A stretch of DNA of 64,000 nucleotides from Megasphaera_A sueciensis (GTDB lineage: Bacteria; Bacillota; Negativicutes; Veillonellales; Megasphaeraceae). This document shows, in pieces, positions 36,045 through 44,421 of the stretch. The first letter of the stretch is position 1. Each line of letters starts with the position of its first letter. Under the pieces are notes generated by a model, which was given only the letters and a program-made list of their open reading frames with translations, ran no database searches and was not told the origin of the DNA. The stretch spans positions 186,001-250,000 of the forward strand of contig NZ_CP116939.1 of assembly GCF_050219315.1 (NCBI RefSeq), written 5' to 3'. The position numbers were made by a program, and so were the translations under genes.

Positions 36045-37062
36045 GAGCATACTTATTATTAAAATGAGCTCTCTGGGTGATGTATTGCATGCATTACCGA
36101 CGCTTTATGCATTGCGGCAGAATTGTCCGAATGCACGTATTGTATGGGCTGTTCATCAAAATTTTGCAGCGGTTCTTCCAGGAAAGCCTTATATAGATGA
36201 TGTTGTTTATATTGATAAAGCAAAGCTTACATCCATAGCATATTTGCGGGAACTGTGGCATATACTGCATGCTTATCATTTTGATGTATGTTTTGACTTG
36301 CAGGGGTTAGCTAAAAGTGCTATTGTTGCTTTTTTGAGCGGTGCTAAGGAAAAATACGGATATTGGGAGATGCGTGAAGGCAGTTTTCTGGTCAGTAAAG
36401 GGTTGACGGGAATACATAAGAATGATCATGTCATTGAACGATACCTGGATACGGTACGTGTACTTGGCGGTACGGTCAGTTCTGTAGAATTTCCTCTTCC
36501 CAATATTAGCATGCAAAAGCAAACGATGCGGAAACGATTTACAGAGGATGGCATGATAGGACACTATATCGCGGTTGTACCGGGAGCTAGGTGGAAGGTA
36601 AAGGAATGGCCGCTGGGGCATTGGTCGGATTTTGTTAATCGAGTTGCCGCTACTGGGATGAATGTGATTCTCCTTGGCAGTGGGGATGACATTTTGAAGG
36701 GAAAAGCTATTATGGCGGGAACGGAATGTCCCAACGTTTTTGATTATACAGGAAAAACTAGTTTACATGAGCTTATGGCGGTTATTTCCATGGCAGATGT
36801 ATACATAAGTGCTGATACTGGTCCTTTGCATATTGCCAATGCGCTTAAGAAAGAACTGATTGCTTTATTTGGTCCCACGTGTCCGGATCGTACAGGTCCC
36901 TATGGAGGAGAAGCAGATACGTATATTCATATAATACTATCTCCGACTTCCACAGCTACGCAACAACACCCTTTAGTAAATGATCCCGATTGTATGGCAC
37001 AGATATCCGTATGGGATGTATGGAATACCTATGCGGCTGTTATAAAGAAGGTGAAGGCATGA
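36031..37062 (+). CDS. Heptosyltransferase (GT9, WaaC-like)
   Basis: 343 residues, GT-B fold. KSILIIKMSSLGDVLHALPTLYALR is the N-terminal signature; the donor site shows VVPGARWKVKEWPLGHWSDF and SADTGPLHIANALKKELIALFGPT. It adds heptose to Kdo-lipid A in this family; being first of two GT9 genes I lean to heptosyltransferase I, not proven. ATG 36031 chosen for GAAGAGG 9 bases upstream. Confidence 0.88.
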   Translation: MKAYKSILIIKMSSLGDVLHALPTLYALRQNCPNARIVWAVHQNFAAVLPGKPYIDDVVYIDKAKLTSIAYLRELWHILHAYHFDVCFDLQGLAKSAIVAFLSGAKEKYGYWEMREGSFLVSKGLTGIHKNDHVIERYLDTVRVLGGTVSSVEFPLPNISMQKQTMRKRFTEDGMIGHYIAVVPGARWKVKEWPLGHWSDFVNRVAATGMNVILLGSGDDILKGKAIMAGTECPNVFDYTGKTSLHELMAVISMADVYISADTGPLHIANALKKELIALFGPTCPDRTGPYGGEADTYIHIILSPTSTATQQHPLVNDPDCMAQISVWDVWNTYAAVIKKVKA

Positions 37063-38108
37063 TAAATTTAAAAAACAAAAGAATTATTGTAACCTTCCTT
37101 ATGCACTTAGGAGATTTGATTTTAATAACTCCTTTTTTGCAGATTTTACGGCGTCATGCGATTGGTTCTGACATTACTTTGGTTGTAGATGAAAAATTAG
37201 CTGATGTGGTACGTTATAATCCTAATATAGATCATCTTGTAACCGTCGATAAAAAAGGGAAGGATAATTCTCTGGCAGCGCTATGGCATATAGGCAAAGA
37301 ACTTCATAACCAGCATCCCGATTTGCTGATTAATCTGCATCCTAACGAACGGACTTCATTTTTAGCGGTTGCTGTCAGAGCAAAACAGTTTGTTGGCATG
37401 AGCCATTTTTTGGCACGGTCTTTTATGGATACCTATACGAGATTGGATCGGACTCATTTGCATGCAGCAGATATGTACATCGATGTGCTCAGACAACTCG
37501 GCATTGAGGATCATAAAAATGCAGGATTGCAGATTTTTACATGTCCAGCGTGGGAAAAACAAGTTCAAAATTTTTATATAGCGTCTGATTTACGGGAAAA
37601 AGAGCCGCTTGTGGGTTTTAATATTGGTAGTGCTGTTCCGCAAAAACGATGGCCTGTCGAACGATTTGCCGCGGTGGCGGATTATTTTTCCAACAGGGGA
37701 TTCCGGTGTGCTTTTTATGGCGGCCCTATGGATATGGATATGGTTCGGGAAGCTGTTTTTTTTATGAAGAACACCCCGATTATTTGTACAGGAAAGTTTT
37801 CCGTAGGTGAGCTTGCCGCTGCTGTAAGGCGCTGTTCCTTATTTATTACTAATGATAGCGGACCTATGCATGTAGCTGTTAGTCAGGATGTTCCTCTGGT
37901 AGCACTTTATGGACCGAGTAATCCGAAATTCTATGGTCCGTATACGAAAAAAGCTATTGTCTTGGAATCAACAAACGAATATAAAATAGGAAAAAGTATG
38001 AAGAAAATTATCCGTGAGGGTAATTACAAGGGAATTTCTGTTATTACGACGGAAGAAGTTATCGAAGCAGGAAACGAGCTTATTGCCCGGTATGGGATTA
38101 AAAATTGA
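37059..38108 (+). CDS. Heptosyltransferase (GT9, WaaF-like)
   Basis: 349 residues. RIIVTFLMHLGDLILITPFLQILRR at the N-terminus, NLHPNERTSFLA, GFNIGSAVPQKRWPVERFAAVADY and TNDSGPMHVAVSQDVPLVALYGPSNPKFYGPY near the donor site. Probably heptosyltransferase II or another core transferase. The start at 37059 overlaps the preceding stop (ATGA). Its stop codon overlaps the -35 box of the small RNA gene. Confidence 0.86.
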   Translation: MINLKNKRIIVTFLMHLGDLILITPFLQILRRHAIGSDITLVVDEKLADVVRYNPNIDHLVTVDKKGKDNSLAALWHIGKELHNQHPDLLINLHPNERTSFLAVAVRAKQFVGMSHFLARSFMDTYTRLDRTHLHAADMYIDVLRQLGIEDHKNAGLQIFTCPAWEKQVQNFYIASDLREKEPLVGFNIGSAVPQKRWPVERFAAVADYFSNRGFRCAFYGGPMDMDMVREAVFFMKNTPIICTGKFSVGELAAAVRRCSLFITNDSGPMHVAVSQDVPLVALYGPSNPKFYGPYTKKAIVLESTNEYKIGKSMKKIIREGNYKGISVITTEEVIEAGNELIARYGIKN

Positions 38109-38133
38109 CAATTGTATTCGATTCCAGTATAAT
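38105..38133 (+). promoter_or_regulatory. Perfect sigma-70 consensus promoter
   Basis: TTGACA (38105-38110), 17-base spacer, TATAAT (38128-38133). No deviation from consensus, so a strong constitutive promoter; it has no coding frame behind it but a structured RNA. Confidence 0.92.
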
Positions 38134-38137
38134 GTCA

Positions 38138-38370
38138 CCTGATATGTGTCTGTGGTTGTAAGTCGATGCCAGTCGCAGGCGAAGCGATCCACGTAAGGGA
38201 TCCAAAGCGGTCCTGATCATAGTGCGGCTTAGAAGTAAGTCCTGCCGTGAAAAAACGAGAGAAGCAGTAGTGGGAGATCTAGCATCTATGAGCGAACCTT
38301 CCAGCAGGCGAGTGTGGGGTTAAAAACCAGGTCAGGCGTATCAAGGAGCTGAAGTAATTCAGCTCCTTTT
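38138..38370 (+). ncRNA. Structured small RNA, 6S RNA candidate
   Basis: About 230 nt from the predicted start to the terminator, with no convincing ORF. The ends can pair: CCTGATATG (38138-38146) with CGTATCAAGG (38337-38346, one bulge), then CTG/CAG and TGGTT/AACCA further in, opening to a large central region. Internal hairpins include GATCC/GGATC (around 38190-38210) and GGCTTA/TAAGTC (around 38227-38241). Size, strong promoter and closed-rod ends suggest 6S RNA, the regulator that binds RNA polymerase. ACCAGGTCAGG resembles SRP RNA, but the GGAA-loop arm is absent. Identity unproven. Confidence 0.5.
38344..38370 (+). terminator. Terminator of the small RNA
   Basis: AGGAGCTGAA / TTCAGCTCCT perfect ten-base stem with GTAA loop, then TTTT. 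Confidence 0.92.
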
Positions 38371-38376
38371 ATGTAG

Positions 38377-38470
38377 GTGCGCCCGGCATGGGCGCAGTCT
38401 AACAGGTGAAAGTCCCGATCTCGCGGGTTAATAGTGTCGAGCCGATCAGTGTAATACATAGATAGTATGG
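38377..38470 (+). mobile_element. Group II intron 5'-end remnant (class C-like)
   Basis: Begins GTGCGCCCGGCATGGGCGC with CAGTCTAAC and GTGAAAGTCCC, the recognisable 5' start of bacterial group II introns. It lies 6 bases after a rho-independent terminator, the preferred insertion site of group IIC introns. No reverse transcriptase gene and no clear domain V follow, so it is a deleted copy. Confidence 0.65.
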
Positions 38471-38568
38471 AAATTTATATTTTACATTAATTACTATGTT
38501 TGACGTATCAATTTTGATATAGTAAAATATAATAGTATCTATTTTGAAGGGAGTTGACCAGAGAATAA

Positions 38569-39009
38569 ATGAAGGTTGACATAGATATAGTTGAAAAAGA
38601 TCTCCAAAAAAATCCATTTGACGCCTTTATGGGATTTCATGTTGAAAAAGCTGAGGATGATGAAGCAGTACTCCTGTTTGAAAATAAAGGAAGCGCATGG
38701 GAAAATCCGAATGGAACTATGTACGGCGGAGTGCTCTATGCCATGGCCGACTCAACGATGGAGGCGGCTTGTGCCCTTAAGGGGAAAGCTGTTTTGACGC
38801 TGGATTTGGCGATGAACTATTTTTCTCCGACATATCCTGATACGACGGTTCGTGCAATAGCTAAAGTGGTTCATAATGGTCGTACGACAATGGTGGCGCT
38901 TTGCGATTTTTATGATAATAATGAACGATATTTAGCTCATGGAAAGGGAACTTTTTTTGTAACAGGAGAATATCATTTTCCAAAAGAGGGGGATGATATT
39001 AATGGCTGA
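38569..39009 (+). CDS. PaaI-type hotdog thioesterase
   Basis: 146 residues with the hotdog core: GTMYGGVLYAMADSTMEAA, then LTLDLAMNYFSPTYPDTTVRAIAKVVHNGRTTMVA. Family members hydrolyse acyl- or aryl-CoA. GGGAG upstream of the ATG. It overlaps a second hotdog gene by 8 bases and an acyl-CoA dehydrogenase gene follows, suggesting CoA-ester turnover in fatty-acid or butyrate metabolism (inference). Confidence 0.82.
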   Translation: MKVDIDIVEKDLQKNPFDAFMGFHVEKAEDDEAVLLFENKGSAWENPNGTMYGGVLYAMADSTMEAACALKGKAVLTLDLAMNYFSPTYPDTTVRAIAKVVHNGRTTMVALCDFYDNNERYLAHGKGTFFVTGEYHFPKEGDDING

Positions 39010-39460
39010 TGAAGAGAATTTTTTGAAGCGAGTTCATAGTGAAGAATTAAAAGAACGATTTCGCAATATTTATATCGGCGTATATCAATTGACTCCATAT
39101 TTCAAGAGTCTTCCGTGTACAATAGAAGATATTGACGAAGGCTTTGCGCGTGTTCGATTTGACATAACAGAGAATCTTTGCAATTATCGGGGAATTGCTT
39201 CAGGAGGCATCTTAGCTGCTTTTTGTGATACTCTTATGGGTATGGCAAGCAGGAGCCTGGGGTATCAGGTGACAACTCTCGAAATCAATATGAATTATAT
39301 CCGGCGCGTTGCCGGGGGAAAGTACATTACGGGAATCGGTCAAGTCGTACATCATGGCGGCAAGACAATAGTTGCTGAATGCGAATGTTTTGATAGCGAA
39401 GGTCATATTGTTGTAAAAGGGCGTTCGTCTTTTTATATTTTGGGGAAGTTTGAAAAATAA
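39002..39460 (+). CDS. Second PaaI-type hotdog thioesterase
   Basis: 152 residues; NYRGIASGGILAAFCDTLMGMASR and LEINMNYIRRVAGGKYITGIGQVVHHGGKTIVAECE form the hotdog helix and catalytic sheet. Similar layout to the gene it overlaps but low identity, so an old duplication or a heteromeric pair. ATG 39002 with GAGGGGG upstream. Confidence 0.82.
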   Translation: MADEENFLKRVHSEELKERFRNIYIGVYQLTPYFKSLPCTIEDIDEGFARVRFDITENLCNYRGIASGGILAAFCDTLMGMASRSLGYQVTTLEINMNYIRRVAGGKYITGIGQVVHHGGKTIVAECECFDSEGHIVVKGRSSFYILGKFEK

Positions 39461-39484
39461 TTAAATGGAAGGTTGGTTATCAAC

Positions 39485-40624
39485 ATGGATTTCAGTTACA
39501 ATGAGGAACAACAGGATATTATTAAAGTCGTTCGCGATCTTGTAGAAAAGGAAATCGTTCCCTATGCGGGAGAAATGGATGAGAAAGGGAAAATCCGTGA
39601 CGGATTACTTGATAAATTAGCTGCTCAGGGATTGTTGGGAGTTGCTATTCCTGAAGAATTCGGAGGTGCCGGTTTAGATGCGGTTACGATTGCAGGCATT
39701 TATGAAGAATTAGGAAAAGGTTGTGCCGGAATAGCTACAACTGTTGCTGCTAACGCGTTGGCAGCTTATCCTGTTATTATAGCCGGAAATGATGATCAGA
39801 AAAAGCGATATTTTGATATTATCTGCCAAGATAAACTAGCGGCGTTTGCTCTTACCGAACCCGGTGTTGGTTCGGATGCCGGTGCTGTTGCGACGTCTGC
39901 TAAAAAAACAGAGGATGGCAAAGGCTATATTTTAAATGGCACAAAGTGTTTTATTACGAATGGCGCATTGGCAGAGGTTTTTGTTATTTTTGCCAATACA
40001 CGTAAAAGTGTCGGCATTCGTGGATTGACGGCTTTTATTGTACGAAAAGGAACTCCCGGTTTTACTGTGGGCAAAGAAGAAAACAAAATGGGAATTCGTG
40101 CGTCGAATACGACGGAGTTGATTTTCCAAGATTGTTTTGTTCCTGTTGAAAATCGTCTTGGCCGTGAAGGGCACGGCTTCCGCATTGCCATGAACACATT
40201 GGATGCTGCCAGACCGTTTGTGGGGTCTATTTCCGTTGGTATAGCAGAAGCTGCATTTCGTGCCTGCGGGGAATATGCGAAAGTTCGTCAGCAATTTGGC
40301 AAACCTATTGCTTCTTTTGAAATGGTTCAAGGGATGATTGCTGATATGGCCATGAAGGTTGAAGGTGCCCGTCTTTTAGTACAGCGTGCCTGCTGGATGA
40401 AAGATCAGGGAATGGAATTTAGCCGGGAAGCTGCTATTGCGAAGTGCAATGCTTCGGATATTGCTATGGATGTTACTGTTAATGCAGTGCAGGTTATGGG
40501 CGGATATGGCTATATGAAAGAATATCCTGTGGAAAAATACATGCGTGATGCCAAAATCATGCAGATTTATGAAGGTACAAATCAAATCCAAAGATTGGTT
40601 ATTGCCAACAAGACATTATACTGA
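39485..40624 (+). CDS. Acyl-CoA dehydrogenase (butyryl-CoA dehydrogenase-like)
   Basis: 379-residue FAD enzyme that interconverts saturated acyl-CoA and trans-2-enoyl-CoA. FALTEPGVGSDAGAVATSA (FAD/substrate), CFITNGALAEVF, GIRASNTTELIF, and the C-terminal MQIYEGTNQIQRLVIA with the catalytic Glu. Length and motifs match Bcd of anaerobes, which usually works with electron-transfer flavoproteins; no etf genes are nearby. ATG 39485 preferred over TTG 39473 by spacing to GGAAGG. Confidence 0.9.
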   Translation: MDFSYNEEQQDIIKVVRDLVEKEIVPYAGEMDEKGKIRDGLLDKLAAQGLLGVAIPEEFGGAGLDAVTIAGIYEELGKGCAGIATTVAANALAAYPVIIAGNDDQKKRYFDIICQDKLAAFALTEPGVGSDAGAVATSAKKTEDGKGYILNGTKCFITNGALAEVFVIFANTRKSVGIRGLTAFIVRKGTPGFTVGKEENKMGIRASNTTELIFQDCFVPVENRLGREGHGFRIAMNTLDAARPFVGSISVGIAEAAFRACGEYAKVRQQFGKPIASFEMVQGMIADMAMKVEGARLLVQRACWMKDQGMEFSREAAIAKCNASDIAMDVTVNAVQVMGGYGYMKEYPVEKYMRDAKIMQIYEGTNQIQRLVIANKTLY

Positions 40625-40659
40625 TAGAATATAAATCATATGAAATAGTGCTATGAAAA

Positions 40660-40868
40660 AGAGAACATGGGAGAATATATCGGGTACAGGGAATCAGAAT
40701 CATAGATTGAGAGTTTTGATGCCGATGCTTTCATGTGTTCACTTTGGAGCTTCCCGTTGAATGAAGTAGATGGGACGGATATCTCCGTTAACGGATGAAA
40801 GAGTAATAATTAGGGTGGTACCGCGAAACGTGACTTTCGCCCCTTAGGGGGTGGAGGTCTATTTTTTT
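40660..40868 (+). promoter_or_regulatory. T-box leader of pheST
   Basis: Carries the T-box AGGGTGGTACCGCG at 40812-40825, whose TGGT pairs with an uncharged ACCA end. The stem I base can form between GAACATG (~40661) and CATGTGTTC (~40732). A terminator stem around 40832-40860 (GACTTTCGCCCC / GGGGTGGAGGTC) with TATTTTTTT follows. A TTC (Phe) triplet at 40730-40732 may be the specifier. Uncharged tRNA-Phe should switch on pheS and pheT. Confidence 0.9.
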
Positions 40869-40888
40869 ACGATAGAGGAGGAACTGTG

Positions 40889-41911
40889 ATGAAGGAAAAA
40901 ATTGAGGTTATCAAAGCTGCTGTACGGGAACAGATTGATAACGCGGAAGCACTGCAGGATGTGCAGAATATTCGTGTCAAGTATTTAGGTAAAAAAGGAG
41001 AACTAACGGCGGTAATGAAAGAACTCGGCAAATTATCGAAAGAAGAACGTCCTGCTGTGGGTCAGTTAGTTAATACGGCACGCACTAAGATTGAAGCAGC
41101 ACTTGCCGATAGAATGGAAGAATTGAAACAACATGAAATGGAACAAAAAATTCAATCAGAAAAAATAGATATTACGTTACCTGGACGTAAACCCGTTCTA
41201 GGTCATATGCATCCGCTCCATTTAACACGGCGCTGCATGGAAAATGCTTTTTTAAAAATGGGATTTTCCATTGCTGAGGGACCAGAAATTGAAGATGATT
41301 ATTACAATTTCCAGTGCTTGAATTTTCCTGATGATCATCCGGCACGTGACATGCAGGATTCTATGTACATTACGGATAAAATTTTGCTGCGTACCCATAC
41401 GTCGCCTATGCAGGCTCGAACATTACAGGCACATAATCCGAATGAACCGGTTAAGGTCATTGTGCCGGGCAAAGTGTATCGCTGGGATTATGATGCTACG
41501 CATTCCCCGGTATTTCATCAGATGGAAGGACTTATTGTCGATAAAGGAATCCGTTTTTCTGACTTGAAAGGGATGTTGGAAGACTTTTTAAGAGAGATTT
41601 TCGGACCGGAAACAAAGGTCCGTTTTCGTGCCAGTTTCTTCCCTTTTACAGAACCGAGTGCTGAAGTAGATATTTCTTGTGTGATGTGCGGCGGCAAAGG
41701 TTGTCGCGTATGCTCGCATACAGGTTGGTTGGAAATCCTCGGCTGTGGGATGGTGCATCCCAATGTATTGCGCTTAAACGGGTATGATCCGGATAAGGTC
41801 AGCGGATTTGCTTTTGGCATGGGTGTGGAACGCATCGCTATGCTAAAATACGGTATTGATGATTTGCGGTTGTTCTATGAAGATGATATGAGGTTCTTGA
41901 ATCAGTTTTAG
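40889..41911 (+). CDS. pheS: Phenylalanyl-tRNA synthetase alpha subunit
   Basis: 340-residue class II synthetase catalytic subunit. N-terminal coiled coil, then GHMHPLHLTRRCMENAFLKMGF, ARDMQDSMYI, LLRTHTSPMQART and the C-terminal GFAFGMGVERIAMLKYGIDDLR (motif 3). AGGAGG precedes GTG/ATG; I took the ATG. Under T-box control with pheT, 14 bases downstream. Confidence 0.96.
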   Translation: MKEKIEVIKAAVREQIDNAEALQDVQNIRVKYLGKKGELTAVMKELGKLSKEERPAVGQLVNTARTKIEAALADRMEELKQHEMEQKIQSEKIDITLPGRKPVLGHMHPLHLTRRCMENAFLKMGFSIAEGPEIEDDYYNFQCLNFPDDHPARDMQDSMYITDKILLRTHTSPMQARTLQAHNPNEPVKVIVPGKVYRWDYDATHSPVFHQMEGLIVDKGIRFSDLKGMLEDFLREIFGPETKVRFRASFFPFTEPSAEVDISCVMCGGKGCRVCSHTGWLEILGCGMVHPNVLRLNGYDPDKVSGFAFGMGVERIAMLKYGIDDLRLFYEDDMRFLNQF

Positions 41912-41925
41912 GAGGTAAAAAAATT

Positions 41926-44355
41926 ATGAAAAGTTCATTACGCTGGATGAAGGAGTATGTGGATGTCGATACAACCAAGGATCCACAAATCTTTGCTGAT
42001 ATTATGACTGTTGCCGGTGTGCCTGTAGAACAAGTAGAATGCTGGGGGACCGATATCAAAAATATATACACGGGAAGAATTCTGAAAATTATAAAGCATC
42101 CTGATGCCGATCATCTTGTTATTTGCCAGATGGACATGGGAGATAAAGAACTTACTATTGTTACGGGGGCACCGAATGTTCGTGAAGGGCAAGTCGTTCC
42201 CGTTGCTATTCATGGAGCGATACTGCCGGGTGGGGTGAAAATTAAAAAATCCAAACTTCGCGGTCAAGTTTCTGAAGGCATGTTATGTTCTGCGCATGAA
42301 TTGGGTTTTGATGACAGTTTGCTGCTGCCGGAGGAACGCAACGGCATTTGGATATTGCCGGATAATACACCTGTCGGGGTCGATGCTGTTGATTTTTTGG
42401 GACTTAAAGATACCGTTTATGAATATGAATTAACTCCGAACCGTGCGGATTGTTTCAGCATGGTCGGCTTAAGCCGTGAATTTGCTGTTTTAGGTAATAC
42501 AACAGCAAAATATCCTTCCATTGAAGTCGATGAATGCGAGCAATCCATTAGCGGTAATGTGATCGTTACGAATGAAGCTCCTGAATTATGCAATCGTTTT
42601 GCATCCCGTCTGCTTTTAAATGTAAAAATAGGAAAATCTCCATTATGGATGCAGCAGCGTCTCCGTAAATCCGGAGTTCGTCCGATTAACAACGTGGTTG
42701 ATGCAACAAACTATGTCATGTTGGAATTAGGGATTCCGATGCATGCCTATGATTATGATAAGGTTTCCGGTCATCATCTCATTCCGCGTCGTGCAAGAAA
42801 CGGGGAAGTATTAAAAACATTGGATGGTGTAGAACGTATACTTACTTCCGAAATGCTGGTTATTGCCGATCCTGATAAAGCTTGCGGTGTTGCTGGGGTT
42901 ATGGGCGGTTTTGAAACAGAAGTAACTGGTAAGACGACAGCTGTTATACTTGAAGCCGCTTCTTTTAAAGGTTCCACTATTCGTAAAACCGGTCGCGCGC
43001 TTGGTTTGCGTTCGGAAGCTTCAGCACGCTTTGAACGCGGTATAGATGCAGAAGGCTGTATTGCATCGTTAGACCGTTGTGCACAGCTTTTGCAGAAAAT
43101 GGGAGCTTGTGATGTAGCACGGGGAATTATTGACATATATCCAGAACCACAGCCTGTTACGCGGATATCTTTTACGGTTCAGCAAATTAATGCCTATCTG
43201 GGGACAGATATTCCTGGCGACCAAATGGTTTCGATTTTGAAGACATTGGAATTTGGTATCGAACAAGGAGACAATGATAGTATCACGGCGATAGTTCCAT
43301 CTTGGCGCGGTGATTGCACAGAAATGGCAGATATCAGTGAAGAAGTAGCACGTATTTATGGATATGAAAATATTCAATCTACAAGACCGTGGAGTAATAT
43401 TTCTGAAGGGGAAGAAGGATACCATCATGAAGTAACGGAAAAAGTTTCTGAAATTCTCAGCGCGTGCGGTTTGAACGAAACAGTGACATTCAGCTTCATG
43501 AATCATGAATCACTAAAAAAACTGCTGTTCCCGGCTGAAGATCCATTATATACGGCGGTACCTATTCTTAATCCTATTACAGAAGAATTTCCGCTGATGC
43601 GTACGACCTTGCTTCCTTCCCTTATGGATATGCTGGTTAGAAATCAGGCCGTGAAAAATAATGCTGTTGCCGCCTATGAAATTGCTTCTGTATATATCCC
43701 GAAACAATTGCCGATTACTGAACTTCCGTATGAGAAGAAACAGGTTGCCGGCGTTCTTTATGGATTACGTGATACAGGAATATGGCCCGGAAAAATTGCT
43801 AAATATGATTTTTATGATGTCAAGGGAATTGTAGAAACCGTGCTTGAAGAACTGGGTATAAGCGCTGACTTGGAAAGTACTGAATTTGCACCGTTTCATC
43901 CGGGAAAAGCTGCAAAGTTTGTAAAAGATGGTAAAATACTGGCTCAATTCGGCGAATTACATCCTGCTGTTATCGATAATTATGATATTGCAGGTCCTGT
44001 GTATGCTTTCGAAATGTATTTAGATGTAATGATTCCTTATATTGATTTTATTGGAAACTACAAAAAAGTTGCTAAATTCCCTGCGATTAGTCGTGATTTA
44101 GCCTTTTTGGCCCCCGTAGGAACGGCTAATTCGGATATTCAGGAAATCCTTATTAAAGATGGGGGAGAATATCTGGAATCTGTTCATCTTTTTGATATGT
44201 ACCAAGGAAAACAAGTTCCTAAAAATTATAAGAGTATGGCCTATTCTTTGACATTTCGTTCAGCGGAAACTACGTTGACTGATGAGAATATCCAAATGTA
44301 TATTGATTCGATGCTTGAAGATTTGAAGAATAATCTGGACTGTACTTTGCGCTAG
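41926..44355 (+). CDS. pheT: Phenylalanyl-tRNA synthetase beta subunit
   Basis: 809 residues, full length. The N-terminal tRNA-binding (EMAP-like) domain holds IKHPDADHLVICQMD; B3/B4 editing domain follows (NRFASRLLLNVKIGKSPLWMQQRL, GIPMHAYDYDKV), then B5, the core HxxPN-like NPITEEFPLMRTTLLPSL, and a C-terminal FDX-ACB domain (AKFPAISRDLAFL). Ends just before a terminator whose 3' arm was duplicated by IS insertion. Confidence 0.96.
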   Translation: MKSSLRWMKEYVDVDTTKDPQIFADIMTVAGVPVEQVECWGTDIKNIYTGRILKIIKHPDADHLVICQMDMGDKELTIVTGAPNVREGQVVPVAIHGAILPGGVKIKKSKLRGQVSEGMLCSAHELGFDDSLLLPEERNGIWILPDNTPVGVDAVDFLGLKDTVYEYELTPNRADCFSMVGLSREFAVLGNTTAKYPSIEVDECEQSISGNVIVTNEAPELCNRFASRLLLNVKIGKSPLWMQQRLRKSGVRPINNVVDATNYVMLELGIPMHAYDYDKVSGHHLIPRRARNGEVLKTLDGVERILTSEMLVIADPDKACGVAGVMGGFETEVTGKTTAVILEAASFKGSTIRKTGRALGLRSEASARFERGIDAEGCIASLDRCAQLLQKMGACDVARGIIDIYPEPQPVTRISFTVQQINAYLGTDIPGDQMVSILKTLEFGIEQGDNDSITAIVPSWRGDCTEMADISEEVARIYGYENIQSTRPWSNISEGEEGYHHEVTEKVSEILSACGLNETVTFSFMNHESLKKLLFPAEDPLYTAVPILNPITEEFPLMRTTLLPSLMDMLVRNQAVKNNAVAAYEIASVYIPKQLPITELPYEKKQVAGVLYGLRDTGIWPGKIAKYDFYDVKGIVETVLEELGISADLESTEFAPFHPGKAAKFVKDGKILAQFGELHPAVIDNYDIAGPVYAFEMYLDVMIPYIDFIGNYKKVAKFPAISRDLAFLAPVGTANSDIQEILIKDGGEYLESVHLFDMYQGKQVPKNYKSMAYSLTFRSAETTLTDENIQMYIDSMLEDLKNNLDCTLR

Positions 44356-44377
44356 AATGTTTTGCTCTTTAAGCGGT

Positions 44378-44421
44378 ATCCTCCGTCTGTTAAAATAGAC
44401 GGAGGATATGTTTGTTTCGTT
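44378..44421 (+). terminator. Rho-independent terminator after pheT
   Basis: ATCCTCCGTCT (44378-44388) / AGACGGAGGAT (44397-44407), perfect 11-base stem, then ATGTTTGTTTCGTT. Its 3' arm and T-rich tail (44397-44421) are repeated after the IS element at 45484-45508. Confidence 0.88.

Noticed and set aside
38138..38370. SRP (4.5S/scRNA) identity of the small RNA because of ACCAGGTCAGG
   Set aside because: The conserved GGAAGxxGCAGC arm that must follow is missing; a terminator stem is there instead.
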